This document shows, in pieces, positions 23,001 to 34,111 of a stretch of 64,000 nt of DNA. Under the pieces are notes generated by a model. That model had not been told where the DNA came from. It was given only the letters and a program-made list of their open reading frames with translations, and did not search any database. The position numbers and the translations under genes are program-made. This DNA is from Brachypodium distachyon (taxonomy: Eukaryota > Streptophyta > Magnoliopsida > Poales > Poaceae): positions 37,165,237 through 37,229,236 of the forward strand of contig NC_016133.3 of the NCBI RefSeq assembly GCF_000005505.3, given 5' to 3'. The stretch's first letter is position 1, and the number at the start of each line of letters is the position of its first letter.

Positions 23001-23360
23001 ATGCAATTATCGATCAACAATGTTCTTGTTTTTTTACCGGAATAGTATTAATGGGTTGTTACAGCGGCAGCTGCATTTGCATGTACCAATCTTGCTGATT
23101 GACTCTTCATTAGCTTGTTTGCTCCTATCGATAGCCAAATGTTGTTAAACACCAACCCGTCCCAGCTGCACGCCACCATCCATGGGTTCAAACCGCGTGC
23201 ATAAAATGGGTTTGGTTTGGTCCGGGGGAAAAACTAGTCTGGATTGGTGCGGTTTGGATTTTGAGGAGTGAGTTTTGGTTTGGTGCAGTTTGGTTAATTC
23301 ACGTATGCTTGAATGGTTTGGGCTGGATACGGGGTGGGTTTCAACCATTTACCAGGCTTA
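20082..23360 (+). mobile_element. hAT transposon, 3279 bp, both ends resolved
   Basis: The left terminus TAGCCCTGGCAAATGGTT (20082-20099) matches the complement of the right terminus, TAAGCCTGGTAAATGGTT, at 15 of 18 bases. Perfect 8-bp target duplications GCTGCAAG lie at 20074-20081 and 23361-23368, the size expected for hAT. G/T-rich subterminal stretches (GGTTTGGTTTGG-like) occur inside both ends (20180-20270 and 23190-23340). The coding region is described separately; the remainder (21952-23144) is AT-rich non-coding sequence. Confidence 0.95.
20600..21951 (+). pseudogene. hAT transposase (RICESLEEPER-like), N-terminus replaced
   Basis: A long open frame (from a non-ATG codon at 20497; first in-frame ATG 20632) encodes an RNase H-like hAT core. 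It runs from SDLWTSNQKLGYM, which holds the first catalytic Asp, through TLDNASNNTKAV and HVRCSAHILNILVQDGL to LPHRWNSTFDM. The C-terminal dimerisation domain follows (FWEQNTVKYPVLAAMARDFL, ISSESAFSLGGRIL). The BED zinc finger and upstream residues normally present are missing; sequence before about 20600 is GC-rich and unrelated. The frame ends at LVCGKD, where family members usually continue with Trp (TGG), here TGA. Without a DNA-binding finger it is probably inactive. An upstream exon outside my recognition cannot be fully excluded. Confidence 0.85.
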
Positions 23361-23379
23361 GCTGCAAGTATGTAATTAA

Positions 23380-24260
23380 CGAATGTTTTACCGATGTTAT
23401 ATGGGTTAGATTAGCCAATACTTTCTAACAAAGTTACCCATTTGTTTGGGTTAGAGCTATCACCATATCCCAATATAATTACCCAACTTTCTGGGTTAGA
23501 ATAATCATCACAATGCTGTTATAGTTACCCAATTGTATGGGTCACGTCGTAACAAAGTTACCCATTTGCTTGGTTGAGAGTTACCACCATATCCCCAATG
23601 TAGTTACTCAACTGTTTGGGTTAGAATAACCATCATGATGCTATTATAGTTACCCAATTTTTTGGATTAGAAAAGTAATCATCATGCACCAACAAAGTTA
23701 CCCATTTGTTTGGATTAGAGTTATCACCATATCTCCAATATAGTTACCCAGTTGCCTGGGTTAGAATAACCGGCATGATGTTGTTATAGTTACCCAATTG
23801 TCATCTTGAAGAGTAACCATCATGTCATAACAAAGTTACCCATGTGTATGAGTTAGAGTACCCATCATATCCCTAATGTAGTTACCCAACTGGTTAGGTT
23901 AGAATAACCATCAAGATGTTGTTATAGTTACCCAAATTATCTAGGTTAGAAAAAGTAACTAATGACACCCTAACAAAGTTGCTAATGTGTTATTTGGGTG
24001 AGAGTTACCACCATATCCCCAATGTGGTTACCCAATCTTTTGTGTTAGAGTAAACAACATGATGTTGGTATAGTTAGCTGTCTAGGTTAGAAGAGTAACC
24101 ATGATGACCTAACACAGTTATCCATATGTCGGGTTAGAGTAACCACCTTATCCCTAATATAGTTACCCGCCATTTTGGGTTAGAGTAACCATCATGTCAC
24201 GCGTTATAACTACCACCACAACACTCGCATATAGTTACCTCGGCTGTTTTCATTAGATTT
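23380..24260. repeat. Degenerate minisatellite of GTTACCCA/GGGTTAGA units
   Basis: The phrases AGTTACCCAATTGTTTGGGTTAGA and TAACCATCATGATG alternate with AGAGTTACCACCATATCCC more than a dozen times. They form a compound repeat of about 50 bp nested in a larger unit of about 110 bp. The unit has internal dyad symmetry (TTACCCAA against TTGGGTTA). It begins about 12 bp after the hAT target duplication, so it belongs to the pre-insertion locus. It resembles transposon subterminal repeats, but I see no transposase beside it. Confidence 0.7.
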
Positions 24261-25547
24261 AGTTTTCATGCCTGTGACTACGTATGAATATCCTGATAAC
24301 TCACATATTACCATCAAATAACCCGTGGACTAAAAAACAAGTTGTCGAAACATACCACGTGAGATCTAGTTTTGAGGTTGATAACTACTTGTGAATAGCC
24401 GATAACACATGTGCTTGAAGATAAGTCTCAAAAGTGTTCCGAAATGAGATCCAGTTCTGTAGCCGGTAATTGTTTGTGAATATGTTGATAACTCACATAT
24501 TACTGATCGGTAACTTTTGAGCCAGAAAAAAGTTAGCGGTACATAGCCAAGTGAGATCTAGTTTTGTAGCCCTCGTCGTAACGAATTCAATAGTGAAAAT
24601 GGATTGTAAATCACACATCTCATGAAAATGTTAAAACTTTTCGAAGTTTGAACAAGGAGAATTTTTGTTGACATCAGCAATTTTGGTTTGCATGCATTAA
24701 AATGGATAGCAGTTTGTGTAAAATGAAGGTGCATGCATGTGGAGAGGACAACGTAATTTGAGTTTGCATGCAACGAGAGTTCTAGCACTAATCGATCAGC
24801 CTGTTAATTACGGGGCTGGATTGACAGAGTGACAACCCGTGCTAACCAGCGTGCGCTCCTGCTTTCCGACGGATCGTTCCGTACTTACCTCAGATGCATA
24901 ACGGTTGCCAAATAGCCATTATGAAATATATATTTGACGCTGTACATAATGTTGATATTTTTTCAAATACCCTACGTTTTCGAAAAGTAGGATTATCTTG
25001 TTTGACTTTTCCCTCCCTTGAATGTTTTATAGGTTTACCTGATGATGTCTGTTGTTGCTGTTTCATCTGTGTCCAGGCAAGCCCAGTGTGGTTGCAAAGT
25101 TCGATGTGCGTACATCAGGGTCCAAGAATACGCCAAAATATCACTGATCCGGTTTTTTGTTTAAAGCTATCACCGGGTGATTTTTTTTTTGTGTTAAAGC
25201 TATCACCCAGGTGATGGATGACGTGTAGCCGCTGGCCGCTGCTGGGTCATTGCTGTCATTTTGGATTTGGGCCTTGTTCTCCAACCGTCCTTCCTTCCTC
25301 CGCCCTCCCTTTCCAAAACGTTCTCCGCCGCGCTTCCTCTCTCTCCCTTTCTCGCACAACCTCTCCCACCCCTCGCTGGAATTCCGATAAGCGCGCGCCG
25401 CCGCCGCCGACCCCAGAGACCACCACCTCCGACCCCCCATTGGCGGGAAGGGCGTGGCCGCTCGATTCGATTCCACGAGGACGAGGGGCGTGGCCGTACG
25501 TCCGTCCATCGATCGCGTGATCACCGCCGCGGGGGAACCGAAGAAGA
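24261..25547. other. Repetitive tail and RABA1 promoter
   Basis: About 24300-24560 contains three diverged copies of a block built on GTGAGATCTAGTTTTG...GATAACTCACATATTAC. About 24800-24900 (ACAACCCGTGCTAACCAGCG) looks like the end of a decayed element. From 25215 to 25547 is a GC-rich, pyrimidine-rich leader just before the RABA1 ATG, with GATCACCGCCG close to it. Confidence 0.5.
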
Positions 25548-27416
25548 ATGGCGTACCGGGCGGACGACGACTACGACTACCTATTCAAGGTGGTGCTCAT
25601 CGGCGACTCGGGCGTCGGGAAATCCAACCTCCTCACGCGGTTCACGCGCAACGAGTTCAGCCTCGAGTCCAAGTCCACCATCGGCGTCGAGTTCGCCACC
25701 AGGAGCATCAGGGTCGACGACAAGGTCGTCAAGGCGCAGATCTGGGACACCGCCGGCCAAGAGAGGTACCATATATTTTTCCCTGTCCATTTCCTGGTTA
25801 CGGATCGTTTTGCCTTGCTCCTTAATCTCTGATGCTTGCGCGCAGCTAGAGGGTTTTGAGGAATTTGGTTGGTTTTTCTAGGATTCAGGTAGTGCGGTAT
25901 GCGTCAAATGTTGCGAAATTCAGGTCGCCCTGGATTTGCTTTCTGGGTGTCAGTTTTGCAAGATTAGGTTGGGCACTTAGGTCTGATTTGTTTTAATTCT
26001 GCATTGTTTACCATCATGTGTTGACACATTATATATTGTTTCTGCTATTTTAGCGTGTATGATCTAGTTACGTTGCATTCATTTAGGCGATTTAACTATT
26101 AGGCACACGATGGGCCTGTGCGATGCCTTTGCTTACTGGTCCTTAGAGGATTGTTTGTTGCCAGTGATTTAATTTGTGGTCATTGTCATGTACCATGTTC
26201 CGTTCCTTACTCGCTTCCTGAATAATCTTTGAGTGCATTGTGTTAATTTTACCTACATATACACTCTCTGCTCAATTTGCCACATAGTAACTTTAGCATT
26301 GCAACGTAATGAGAAGATTACTAACATATAGTGATTGTGAGTTGTGACGCCTGTAGGTCTTTCATACATAACTAGCTTTCCTATCATCATTACATAGTCA
26401 TATTAATCATTTGTGCCAAGAACTTAGCAATGATTTTGTCCTGTCGCTTCAAACACAAAAGTTAATGCATAAATGCACTCTTCACCTTAATAGCTTAATC
26501 ATAGTGATCTCCTTGGAGCAATGCTGATTTCCAAGATGATTCTTATTTTCGTCAGACTTATCCAAATTCTATGCTTCCTATCTTTAGTGTAAAAAGAGCT
26601 CTTCTGCTTTATTCTTCTTCAATGCCCTTCAATCCAGTGCTAATTCTGGCAGTTGCCCTTTAACCCTCAAATAGAAAATGCACGATATGGTTGTTACCGT
26701 TTTTTCTTTTGGATATGAACTGTTGTGTTTATTCTTATTGTAAAAATGTCGCCCTTGAAAGTATTGGCTGCATCTCATTTCTGGTATTGTAACTGCTATT
26801 GTAAAATGTCAAGTCATGATGTGCTGAAGTCAGTGCATCATCTTGTCCGGTCATGTGAAAAAATAAATGCTTCTTTTTTCGTGAAAGTTCTACAGGTGTT
26901 ATTTTGAAGTTCTCTATATTCTTGACGCAACTTTTGTGCATCTTACCATTGGATAACATATAATCTGTGCAATACCTTTGTAGGTATCGTGCAATTACAA
27001 GCGCATATTACCGAGGGGCAGTTGGGGCGCTCGTTGTGTATGACGTGACACGCCATGTGACCTTTGAGAATGTAGAGAGGTGGCTGAAGGAGCTCAAGGA
27101 TCATACCGATGCTAACATTGTCATCATGCTTGTCGGCAACAAAGCCGATCTGCGCCACTTGCGGGCTGTCCCTGTGGAGGATGCGAAGGCATTCGCGGAG
27201 AGGGAGTACACCTATTTCACAGAAACCTCTGCCCTGGAGGCCATGAACGTAGAGGACGCCTTCACCGAGGTTCTAACGCAGATCTACCGAGTGGTCAGCA
27301 AGAAAGCTCTTGACATCGGTGACGACCCTGCTGCTCCACCTCGAGGGCAGACCATCAATGTCGGGTCGAAGGACGATGTCTCTGCCGTTAAGAAGGCTGG
27401 ATGCTGCTCATCCTAA
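25548..27416 (+). CDS. RABA1: Small GTPase of the RABA1 (Rab11) group
   Basis: Two exons (25548-25765 and 26984-27416) give 216 residues, the family length. GTP-binding motifs are all intact: GDSGVGKS (19-26), effector TIGVEF (44-49), DTAGQE (67-72), NKAD (125-128) and ETSAL (153-157). The C-terminal CCSS carries the two prenylated cysteines. The intron splits the Arg codon straight after DTAGQE, the conserved RABA position. RABA proteins act at the trans-Golgi/recycling endosome in traffic to the plasma membrane and cell plate. The GC-rich first exon and 1.2-kb AT-rich intron are typical of grasses. Which RABA1 member it is cannot be decided without alignment. Confidence 0.96.
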
Positions 27417-28190
27417 TCCCTGATTATGGTGAAAAGTCTTTACATTACCGGATCATATGGTGGGTAGCTGAAACAAGAGAATGTCTTGTTTGGGTATGCT
27501 TTTGGAAGCCCATAGTTAACCCAGGGTTCGAAAAGATGAACACTAACAGTAACACTGAACTTGCAGCCATTTCTTGGTGGCAGTCCTTTTTCTGGTATCC
27601 TAATTGCTGCACTGCTGTTGCATATCTGACGCGAGGGATTCCTTCCACAGTTGATTATGTAACATACCCTACTAAATATTGCTGTAACTGAAGCTTTTAT
27701 TCTTTTCTTCTTTCTTCTTCTGGAGAGAGAGCGTTAGTACTATTTTCTTCTTGTTGTATGAAAATTCACCATTCTTCTGCTGAGTTGAAAATATTGTAAA
27801 TCTTTTGGAGGAGAATAATTATTGTAAGCATCGAGCAATGCGAGTTATAATCTTAAAGAGATAGAAGATGCTATGCTCGTATAGTAGTATTATTCTCTTG
27901 TTTACATTCGGGGTGATCGTCATGAAGATACATCTGTTGCCATTTTTTTCCGGCAGCACTAGGCATTGGTTGGGGTGATATTTTTCAACCCATCCGTCGT
28001 CTTCTTGACCGTCCGATTTTTTTTCCTGAGAAAGCACAAAGCTTATATCGTCATGCATTAATAGAAGAAATTTATGTACAAGCTTAAAATGGTGAACCCT
28101 CCAGCGATACAATGCCACACATTGACTCTCCATTGATGTGTCAGGTGACCTTTCTGCTTTTCTATCTTGATGGTAACTGGGAGATTGGAA
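27417..28190. other. RABA1 3' UTR and intergenic sequence
   Basis: The 3' UTR side of RABA1 runs to roughly 27830, with AT-rich possible polyadenylation signals. Beyond it no coding potential is convincing. Confidence 0.5.
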
Positions 28191-28539
28191 ATGTCGGACT
28201 GAGCGTCCTCAAACAGGGGCAGGAGGGCAAATAAGATTGACTCTTTTCACATCAAAGCATCACCATGTCATTAGGAGCGAGACGACCCAATCACTTCGGT
28301 ACTTTGTTTTCTACACGACCGGAATTTCGCATTCTTCTATAACTCTGACAGTCAATCTCGACGGAATGTCCGACCGAGCGTCCTCGAACAGGGGTAGGAG
28401 AGCAAATAAGATTGACTCTTTTCACGTCGAAGCATCACCATGTCATTAGGAGCGAGACGACCCAATCACTTCGGTACTTTGTTTTCTACACGACCGGAAT
28501 TTCGCATTCTTCTATAACTCCGACGGTCAATCTCGACGG
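28191..28539. repeat. Two tandem copies of a 175-bp unit upstream of the exonuclease gene
   Basis: ATGTCGGACTGAGCGTCCTC at 28191 and ATGTCCGACCGAGCGTCCTC at 28366 start two units that match at more than 90%. They share AAATAAGATTGACTCTTTTC, GGAGCGAGACGACCCAATCA and ACACGACCGGAATTTCGC. The array ends about 290 bp before the exonuclease ATG, so it may include promoter sequence of that gene. Confidence 0.92.
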
Positions 28540-28827
28540 TTGATACACAGTTCAGTTTAACATGAGGGCATTTTTGTCCTCCAAATTTGGCTTACTTGAC
28601 AAAGTTGCTGAATTTTTTAACTGTACTAAACAAATCTGTGACAATAAACGTTAGGCAGATTAACCACTTGATTCAAAAGACGGACAAATCATCAAAGTAC
28701 CGGGATAGAAGCAGGGGATAAATATCAAAGAAATGCTCCGAAGCAAAAGGCAAAACCCGAAACCCTGGAACTAAAACCTACAACCAGAATCCCAAACCCG
28801 CCTTCGGCTCCCGCGCCGCAATCGTCC

Positions 28828-31800
28828 ATGGAGGCTCCGCCGCCGTCTTCCGGAGCGCCGGCGACCGCCGCGAACACTAACCGCACACGGAAGCGGAAGC
28901 CCAAGCCCAAGCCCAAAGCAGCCGGCCCCTCCACTCTAAACCCTAACTGGGCCCAGCTCCAGTCCAAGCTCCCCGCCTCCACGTTCCTCGGCAAGCGCAA
29001 GCACCGACACGGACCTCCCCCGCCCCCTGAGCCGGCTCCTACCCCGGAGGCGGTGGAGTTGGGTGTCAAGCTCGAGCCGACCTCCGACGACACCAGGTGA
29101 GCACGCTCTGTCGGTCAGTTACCTTCCTTGGGTATGCCGCTTTGAGGCATTTGGGTTTTGACTTTGCTGTGGAGGAATGGTGGCATTGGCCAGCTTGACG
29201 AAGGCGTTGGCGATCGATTGCGAGATGGTCGGGGTTGGGGCCACCGGAAGCAAGAGCGCCCTCGGCAGGGTCACCTTGGTAAGCACCTTTTTTCTTTTCT
29301 TTTGTTTCTTGTGTATTTACTTGGTACTAATGTTATGCTTGATTGCTAATTTCTACTGTGTCAATGGTAAACGATTGTGGTTCATGGATTTTGTTCCTAA
29401 AATTGAATGACAAGATGTCCGAGAATCTGTGCAATCTTGAAATAACAGTATATATGATGCTTTAAATTTGGTGGGGAATGAGATTGCAAGTGTTCTTCAG
29501 TCATAGTCTGGATGTTATGAAGTTGAGTTTTATTTCATCGGAGGGATATAGAATTCAGTTCAGCAATCCACAACTGGACATGGTCACGAGATGTTTGGCA
29601 CTCTGGCTTGGCTAATACTAGGTGCTTGTGGCAACTTTTGAACTCAGATATTTTTTAGATAAAGTAAACCTTTGCTGTTTTGCATGCCTCCCTGCCTCTG
29701 CATTGAAAAGATGCACACAGCCACAATGTTAATGAGCTAAAAAAAAGGTTGCCGCAGAGTTAGTAGTTTTACTTGTAAGGAAGATTAGCTCGAATTTTGA
29801 AGTAGTAAAGGCAATATTCGGGCATTAGTTTGAATAAATGTTGATTATAGCTTACATTGTAGTTAGAAATATATTGCTCTCTTTTTTAAAGAAAGAGAAA
29901 AATCCTCTGATTTCATTTACTAAATCCATCGTCTGCATTTTTTAAATAAGAAAAAAAATACTCTGAAAGATGAAGGGTGAACATATTCAGCGGATCCTCT
30001 GAACCAAAAAACGTTCTGACCGAAACATCCTGGAAAAGGAGAAGCAATTGGGGAAGCAATGTCCCAATAAGCCTTCACACCAGTTGTCCTTCCAGAAAAG
30101 GGCTGTTTTACCATCCTTAACTTGGCACAAAGCAAAGCTTCTGAACTTGGACACCAGTTTTATTATCTCTCCACCAAAAGGAATGAGGGACCAAACTGTC
30201 ATAGTAGGAGTGTCAAATAAGGTTAACCCAAGGGATCTCTCGGCAATTGAAAACTTATGCAGATGCTTTAAGAGGAGAGCTTCATTGAACACCAAAAGAT
30301 CCATCACCCCAACCCCCCTTTGCATTGAGGAGTACAAACTTGATATACAATATCCAGTATATTCAGACTTCTGCCACAAACATCTGTGCATCCTTCTGCT
30401 TATCGCCAACTTAGTGCCTTCAGGGAGCTGCAGCACACTCATTGTTTAGATAGGAAGGGCACTAAGACCAGCCCTGACCACTTGAAGTCTACTGCCAAAG
30501 GAAAGAGCTGAAGCGTGGTGAGCACAGAATTAACTATGTTGCTCAACATTCTATAGTGTTTGCCGTGTGAAATTGTAAATAATGGCCAAATGCTGAAATA
30601 CTTTAGAAATCTATTCTAAATATAGTCCCTCTGTTTGAACATCGCTCTCTAATCTTATTGTTCTCTCCATTAGGTTAATTCCTTTGGCAATGTTGTATAT
30701 GATGAATATGTACGACCAATGGAGCGAATAGTGGACTACCGTACCCATATTAGTGGTATTAGACCGAAGCACATGAATAAAGGTATGCATTACTACGCAG
30801 TACGGTATTTTATTTCTGTTGATGCTTGCGATCTTATGGGTTATGCAACACTATTTATGATACTGCAGCCAAAGATTTCTGGATCGTTCAGAAGGACGTA
30901 GCTGAGCTTATCACAGGAAAGATTCTTGTTGGGCATGCCTTACACCATGATCTTAAGGTTGTTAGGACTTTTATCTCCATTTATCAAGCACTTTGTTAGC
31001 TTGTCTTATGTAGTACCCCTTTTCCAGGTCCTGCTGCTAGGCCACCCAAAGAAGGACATCAGAGACACCTCAGAATATGAGGTTTTCCGAAGGTTAGATG
31101 GTCTAAACATCTATTCTGTTTTGATAGTCCATGCTCTTATGAAGATTGTCCAACACTGTATTGACATTTTCAATTCAGGGAGGGGAAGCGGAGATCGTTG
31201 AAAGATCTTGCTGCTCAAGAACTTTGTGTTAAGATACAACAGCAAGAGCACTGCCCGGTATGTTATTCTATAGTATTTTAGCCCTTGAGTTCCGTTTTGT
31301 CTATTGAGCCCCTGAACCATGCTATTTTTCTACTTTACCCCAATAGTATTCGAATTTGTTTATTTGTCTATTGAGACCCTGAACCAACAAATTGGTCTTG
31401 CGGCTAAAAAATTGTGTCTAGTTGAACTATTACTTAGAAGCAGGGCATAATGGTATGACTATCACAATTATAATAATATTTCTATATTAAAATGGTACAC
31501 ATATTACTACTCCCTCCGACCCATATTGCTTGTCTCAATTTTGTCCAAATATGGATGTATCTATGTTTAAAAAGCATCTAGATACATGTAATATTTTGAC
31601 CAGTAATATGGATCGGAGGGAGTATTTCTGTTTGGATATTTTACAGAAAACATCAAGCAAGTCCAGTTGATATCATTAACAATACAAATATCATTCATCA
31701 ATCATCATTGACTCAAATTAACACCGATGTTACAGATGTATTTGTTGAATGGTGAAAGTAAACGGACTTTAATTGAATAGAATCGATGATGCAGGGGATC

Positions 31801-32262
31801 AATCAACACAATTTTATTTCAATGCCTTGATTGCTCAAACTGCATTTGTTTAGGAGCTCAATGAATAGCATTGGACTTTGAGGGTTTGATTGTACAAAAT
31901 TAAATAGTGCAGGGTTTATTGTAAAATTTGCCTTATTTAACATATTTGTGATCTTTTCTCGATTTCATGATCCATAGCTACTACGTGTTCAGTCACTTGC
32001 TAGAAGACTGATAATCATTTACCTTGGGCTAACAGATTCCTGTCAATATTAGTTCTGTCAATAACTAGCTTCCATGGCCTTTTTGGTAATCTTGTAGATT
32101 GAGGATGCCCGAGCAGCAATGTTCATTTACAAGAAGCACAAGAAAGGATGGGAGAAGAATAGGAAAGAACAATTCAAGTTCAAAAACAAGATCAAGAAGC
32201 GAGGCAATAAGAAATCTGCTGAAGCCAATGAGGACTCAAATGTCCCCACAGTTCTTCTATAG
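28828..32262 (+). CDS. REX4-type RNA exonuclease (DEDDh)
   Basis: Seven exons (28828-29096, 29194-29278, 30674-30782, 30869-30957, 31028-31092, 31179-31257, 32098-32262) give 286 residues with every phase consistent. The N-terminus is lysine-rich, with a repetitive KRKPKPKPK nuclear/nucleolar signal. The exonuclease domain has the DEDDh residues: Asp98 and Glu100 in LAIDCEMVG, Asp182 in GHALHHDLK, His230 and Asp235 in HCPIEDARAA. A basic tail ([20 protein letters not shown]) follows. Family members are 3'-5' exoribonucleases of the Rex4 group, implicated in pre-rRNA processing. Exon 2 uses an acceptor CCAG at 29190-29193; it is the only one that keeps the frame. Intron 2 contains an antisense LINE fragment and intron 6 a Stowaway. 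It converges with the DUF599 gene. Confidence 0.93.
29985..30560 (-). mobile_element. LINE reverse-transcriptase fragment in intron 2 of the exonuclease gene
   Basis: The minus strand reads, with frame breaks, a stretch typical of the linker between reverse transcriptase and zf-RVT in grass L1 LINEs: [28 protein letters not shown], then [20 protein letters not shown]. It is truncated at both ends with no poly-A tail or target duplication I could define. It lies antisense to the host gene, inside its longest intron (1395 bp). Confidence 0.8.
31510..31622. mobile_element. Stowaway MITE in intron 6 of the exonuclease gene
   Basis: CTCCCTCCGACCCATATTGC pairs with AATATGGATCGGAGGGAG. TA duplications lie at 31508-31509 and 31623-31624. 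It is 113 bp, with the GATGTATCTATG and CATCTAGATACATG interior. Confidence 0.93.
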
Positions 32263-32597
32263 AAAATATAGATGTAGGGATCTAGGGATAAGCAATATCA
32301 TGCTTAAAATGGAATTGACGATGCTAAAAGGTAGCATGTGAGAATTTTGGATGGAACTCTGCCAACAAACTTAAGATCAGTGTTCTAACCCAGGAGTTAC
32401 TGAAGCTGAACCATGAACTTCCATACAATACCTGATGGCGATGTTGTGATTCCATTTGTTGATTCCGATTTTTTCTCTGCATAGCGTTTGTTTTACGGGA
32501 TGAATTGCTTACAAGGGAAATTTTGTGCTTGGACATTCTTCACATGTAATGCAACATTACACAACAGTGCCTGTTCTGTAACAAAATATTTACCTCA

Positions 32598-33635
32598 TCA
32601 AGTGAAAAATGTTACAGGTGATAATATTGGGTTGCTGATAATCGCATTTTGAGGACTTGGCTGCCATGTAGTGCTAGCAGATGCAAGAGCTCTCTGGTCA
32701 TGCTGTTTTCTAACTGTAAACTGGTGTTGGTGCAGTGGCAGGGAGTTGCTGTCCAGAAAGTGTAGGATGAACACCATGAATACCGAGCAGGCGAACATCG
32801 GTATCGGCCCAAAGATCCACATCAGCAATGTCGTTGCAAAGTAGAGCGCTCGGAGGCCTGTTGACCAGAAGTTGCCACCTCGGATCATTGCATGCTGCAC
32901 GTAGCTTGCTGGGACGTCAGAGTCCAGTGTGCTTACCAGGAAGCTGGCTTGGACATAGTACCTGAATAGCACAGCAACCAGGTTTTTGAATCTGTCTCCT
33001 TTGATAAATAAGTCTTCATTGAATCCGCTGCCATCGTACTCTCAAATTATGTTTTGTAGAATCTGGTAGCAGCTGAAAGTTTACCTTGCAGAGTGGATGA
33101 AGCAAGTGAAGGACACCAGGAAGCAGACAAGGAGCGAGATGTACTTCACCGCAGCTGTTGCCTGGCTGGTGTCGCCGTAGACAAGCTGCGTCATGAACAC
33201 CTTGGTCGTGCTGCTCACCCATGCCCCGATGAGCGAGCCCAGCGCGATGGACAGCGAGGCCAGGTTTGTGGACGCTGAGATGCTGCTGGAGATTACGCTC
33301 AGCGCCAGCGCCGTCTCCTCTGGTGTCGTCTGCAGCAACAGCCAAACGCAGCACAGTCAAGTTCATCAGTCAAAAAACTAACATGTTACCGACAAACACA
33401 ACCGAATGATGGACGAGTCAAACAGAAAATTCCTCGGAAAGTTGAAGAAGATCAACAGTGCTGTTACCTGGGTCATGCGCCGAACCCATGCCAGCTTGTT
33501 GTGGTTCTCATAGCCGATGACGGTGGTGCCCGGATGCCGGAGAATCCGGTAGAGGAGGAGGAGGTGGTAGCCGAACATGATCACCAACCCACACGGCACC
33601 AGCACCAGGTCCAGGGAGCCCTTCTCCCGCAGCAT
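32598..33635 (-). CDS. DUF599 family membrane protein
   Basis: Minus-strand exons 33635-33468, 33329-33085 and 32961-32598 join in phase to 258 residues. The N-terminus starts MLREKGSLDLVLVPCGLVIM and runs into a first hydrophobic segment. The signature GYHLLLLYRILRHPGTTVIG follows, then NKLAWVRRMTQ, and further hydrophobic segments (VKYISLLVCFLVSFTCFIHS, LRALYFATTLLMWIFGPIPM). About four membrane spans are expected. DUF599 proteins are widespread in plants with no assigned activity. The last exon ends with a polar tail after the final span. It is tail-to-tail with the exonuclease gene, 335 bp between stops, so their 3' UTRs may overlap. Confidence 0.88.
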
Positions 33636-34001
33636 CTCCTCTCTAACCTCCCTCTTCGGTCCCTCTTCTGTTCTTCCCTTATCTCATTTCTGTTTCCATA
33701 TGTGATATGATCGTGCCCTGTGCTTGTGTGTTTTATTTGGATTTTGTGTTTGTGTGTGCGCCAGTGGCCGGAGTTATCAGCCGGTTGCTTCTGGGTTTTG
33801 TGTTGGATTGTCGCTTTGGGTGCAAGATACGAGGGAAGGGGAAGCAAATTGTGTGAGCTTTGCTTCGAAGAAAGGCAGTGAGATAATGGCTTCACGGGTT
33901 ATTATTGGATATCTCGAGCTCTTCCAACCGAACCAGCCGTGGTGTTTCCCTGAATTCTCAACTTTCTTCAAGGCTCAAGTTTAATTTGTAGTTTAGGAGT
34001 A

Positions 34002-34111
34002 CTCCCTTCCCATGTTTCAACTTTGATTAAATTTGAATCTATACACTAAGTCATGTCTAGATACATCCAAATTTTGACAAACTTGAGACATTCTTTGTTG
34101 GACGGAGGGAG
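34002..34111. mobile_element. Stowaway MITE, 110 bp
   Basis: CTCCCTTCCCATGTTTCAAC pairs with TTGTTGGACGGAGGGAG. TA lies at 34000-34001 and 34112-34113. It sits about 370 bp upstream of the DUF599 start. Confidence 0.85.
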
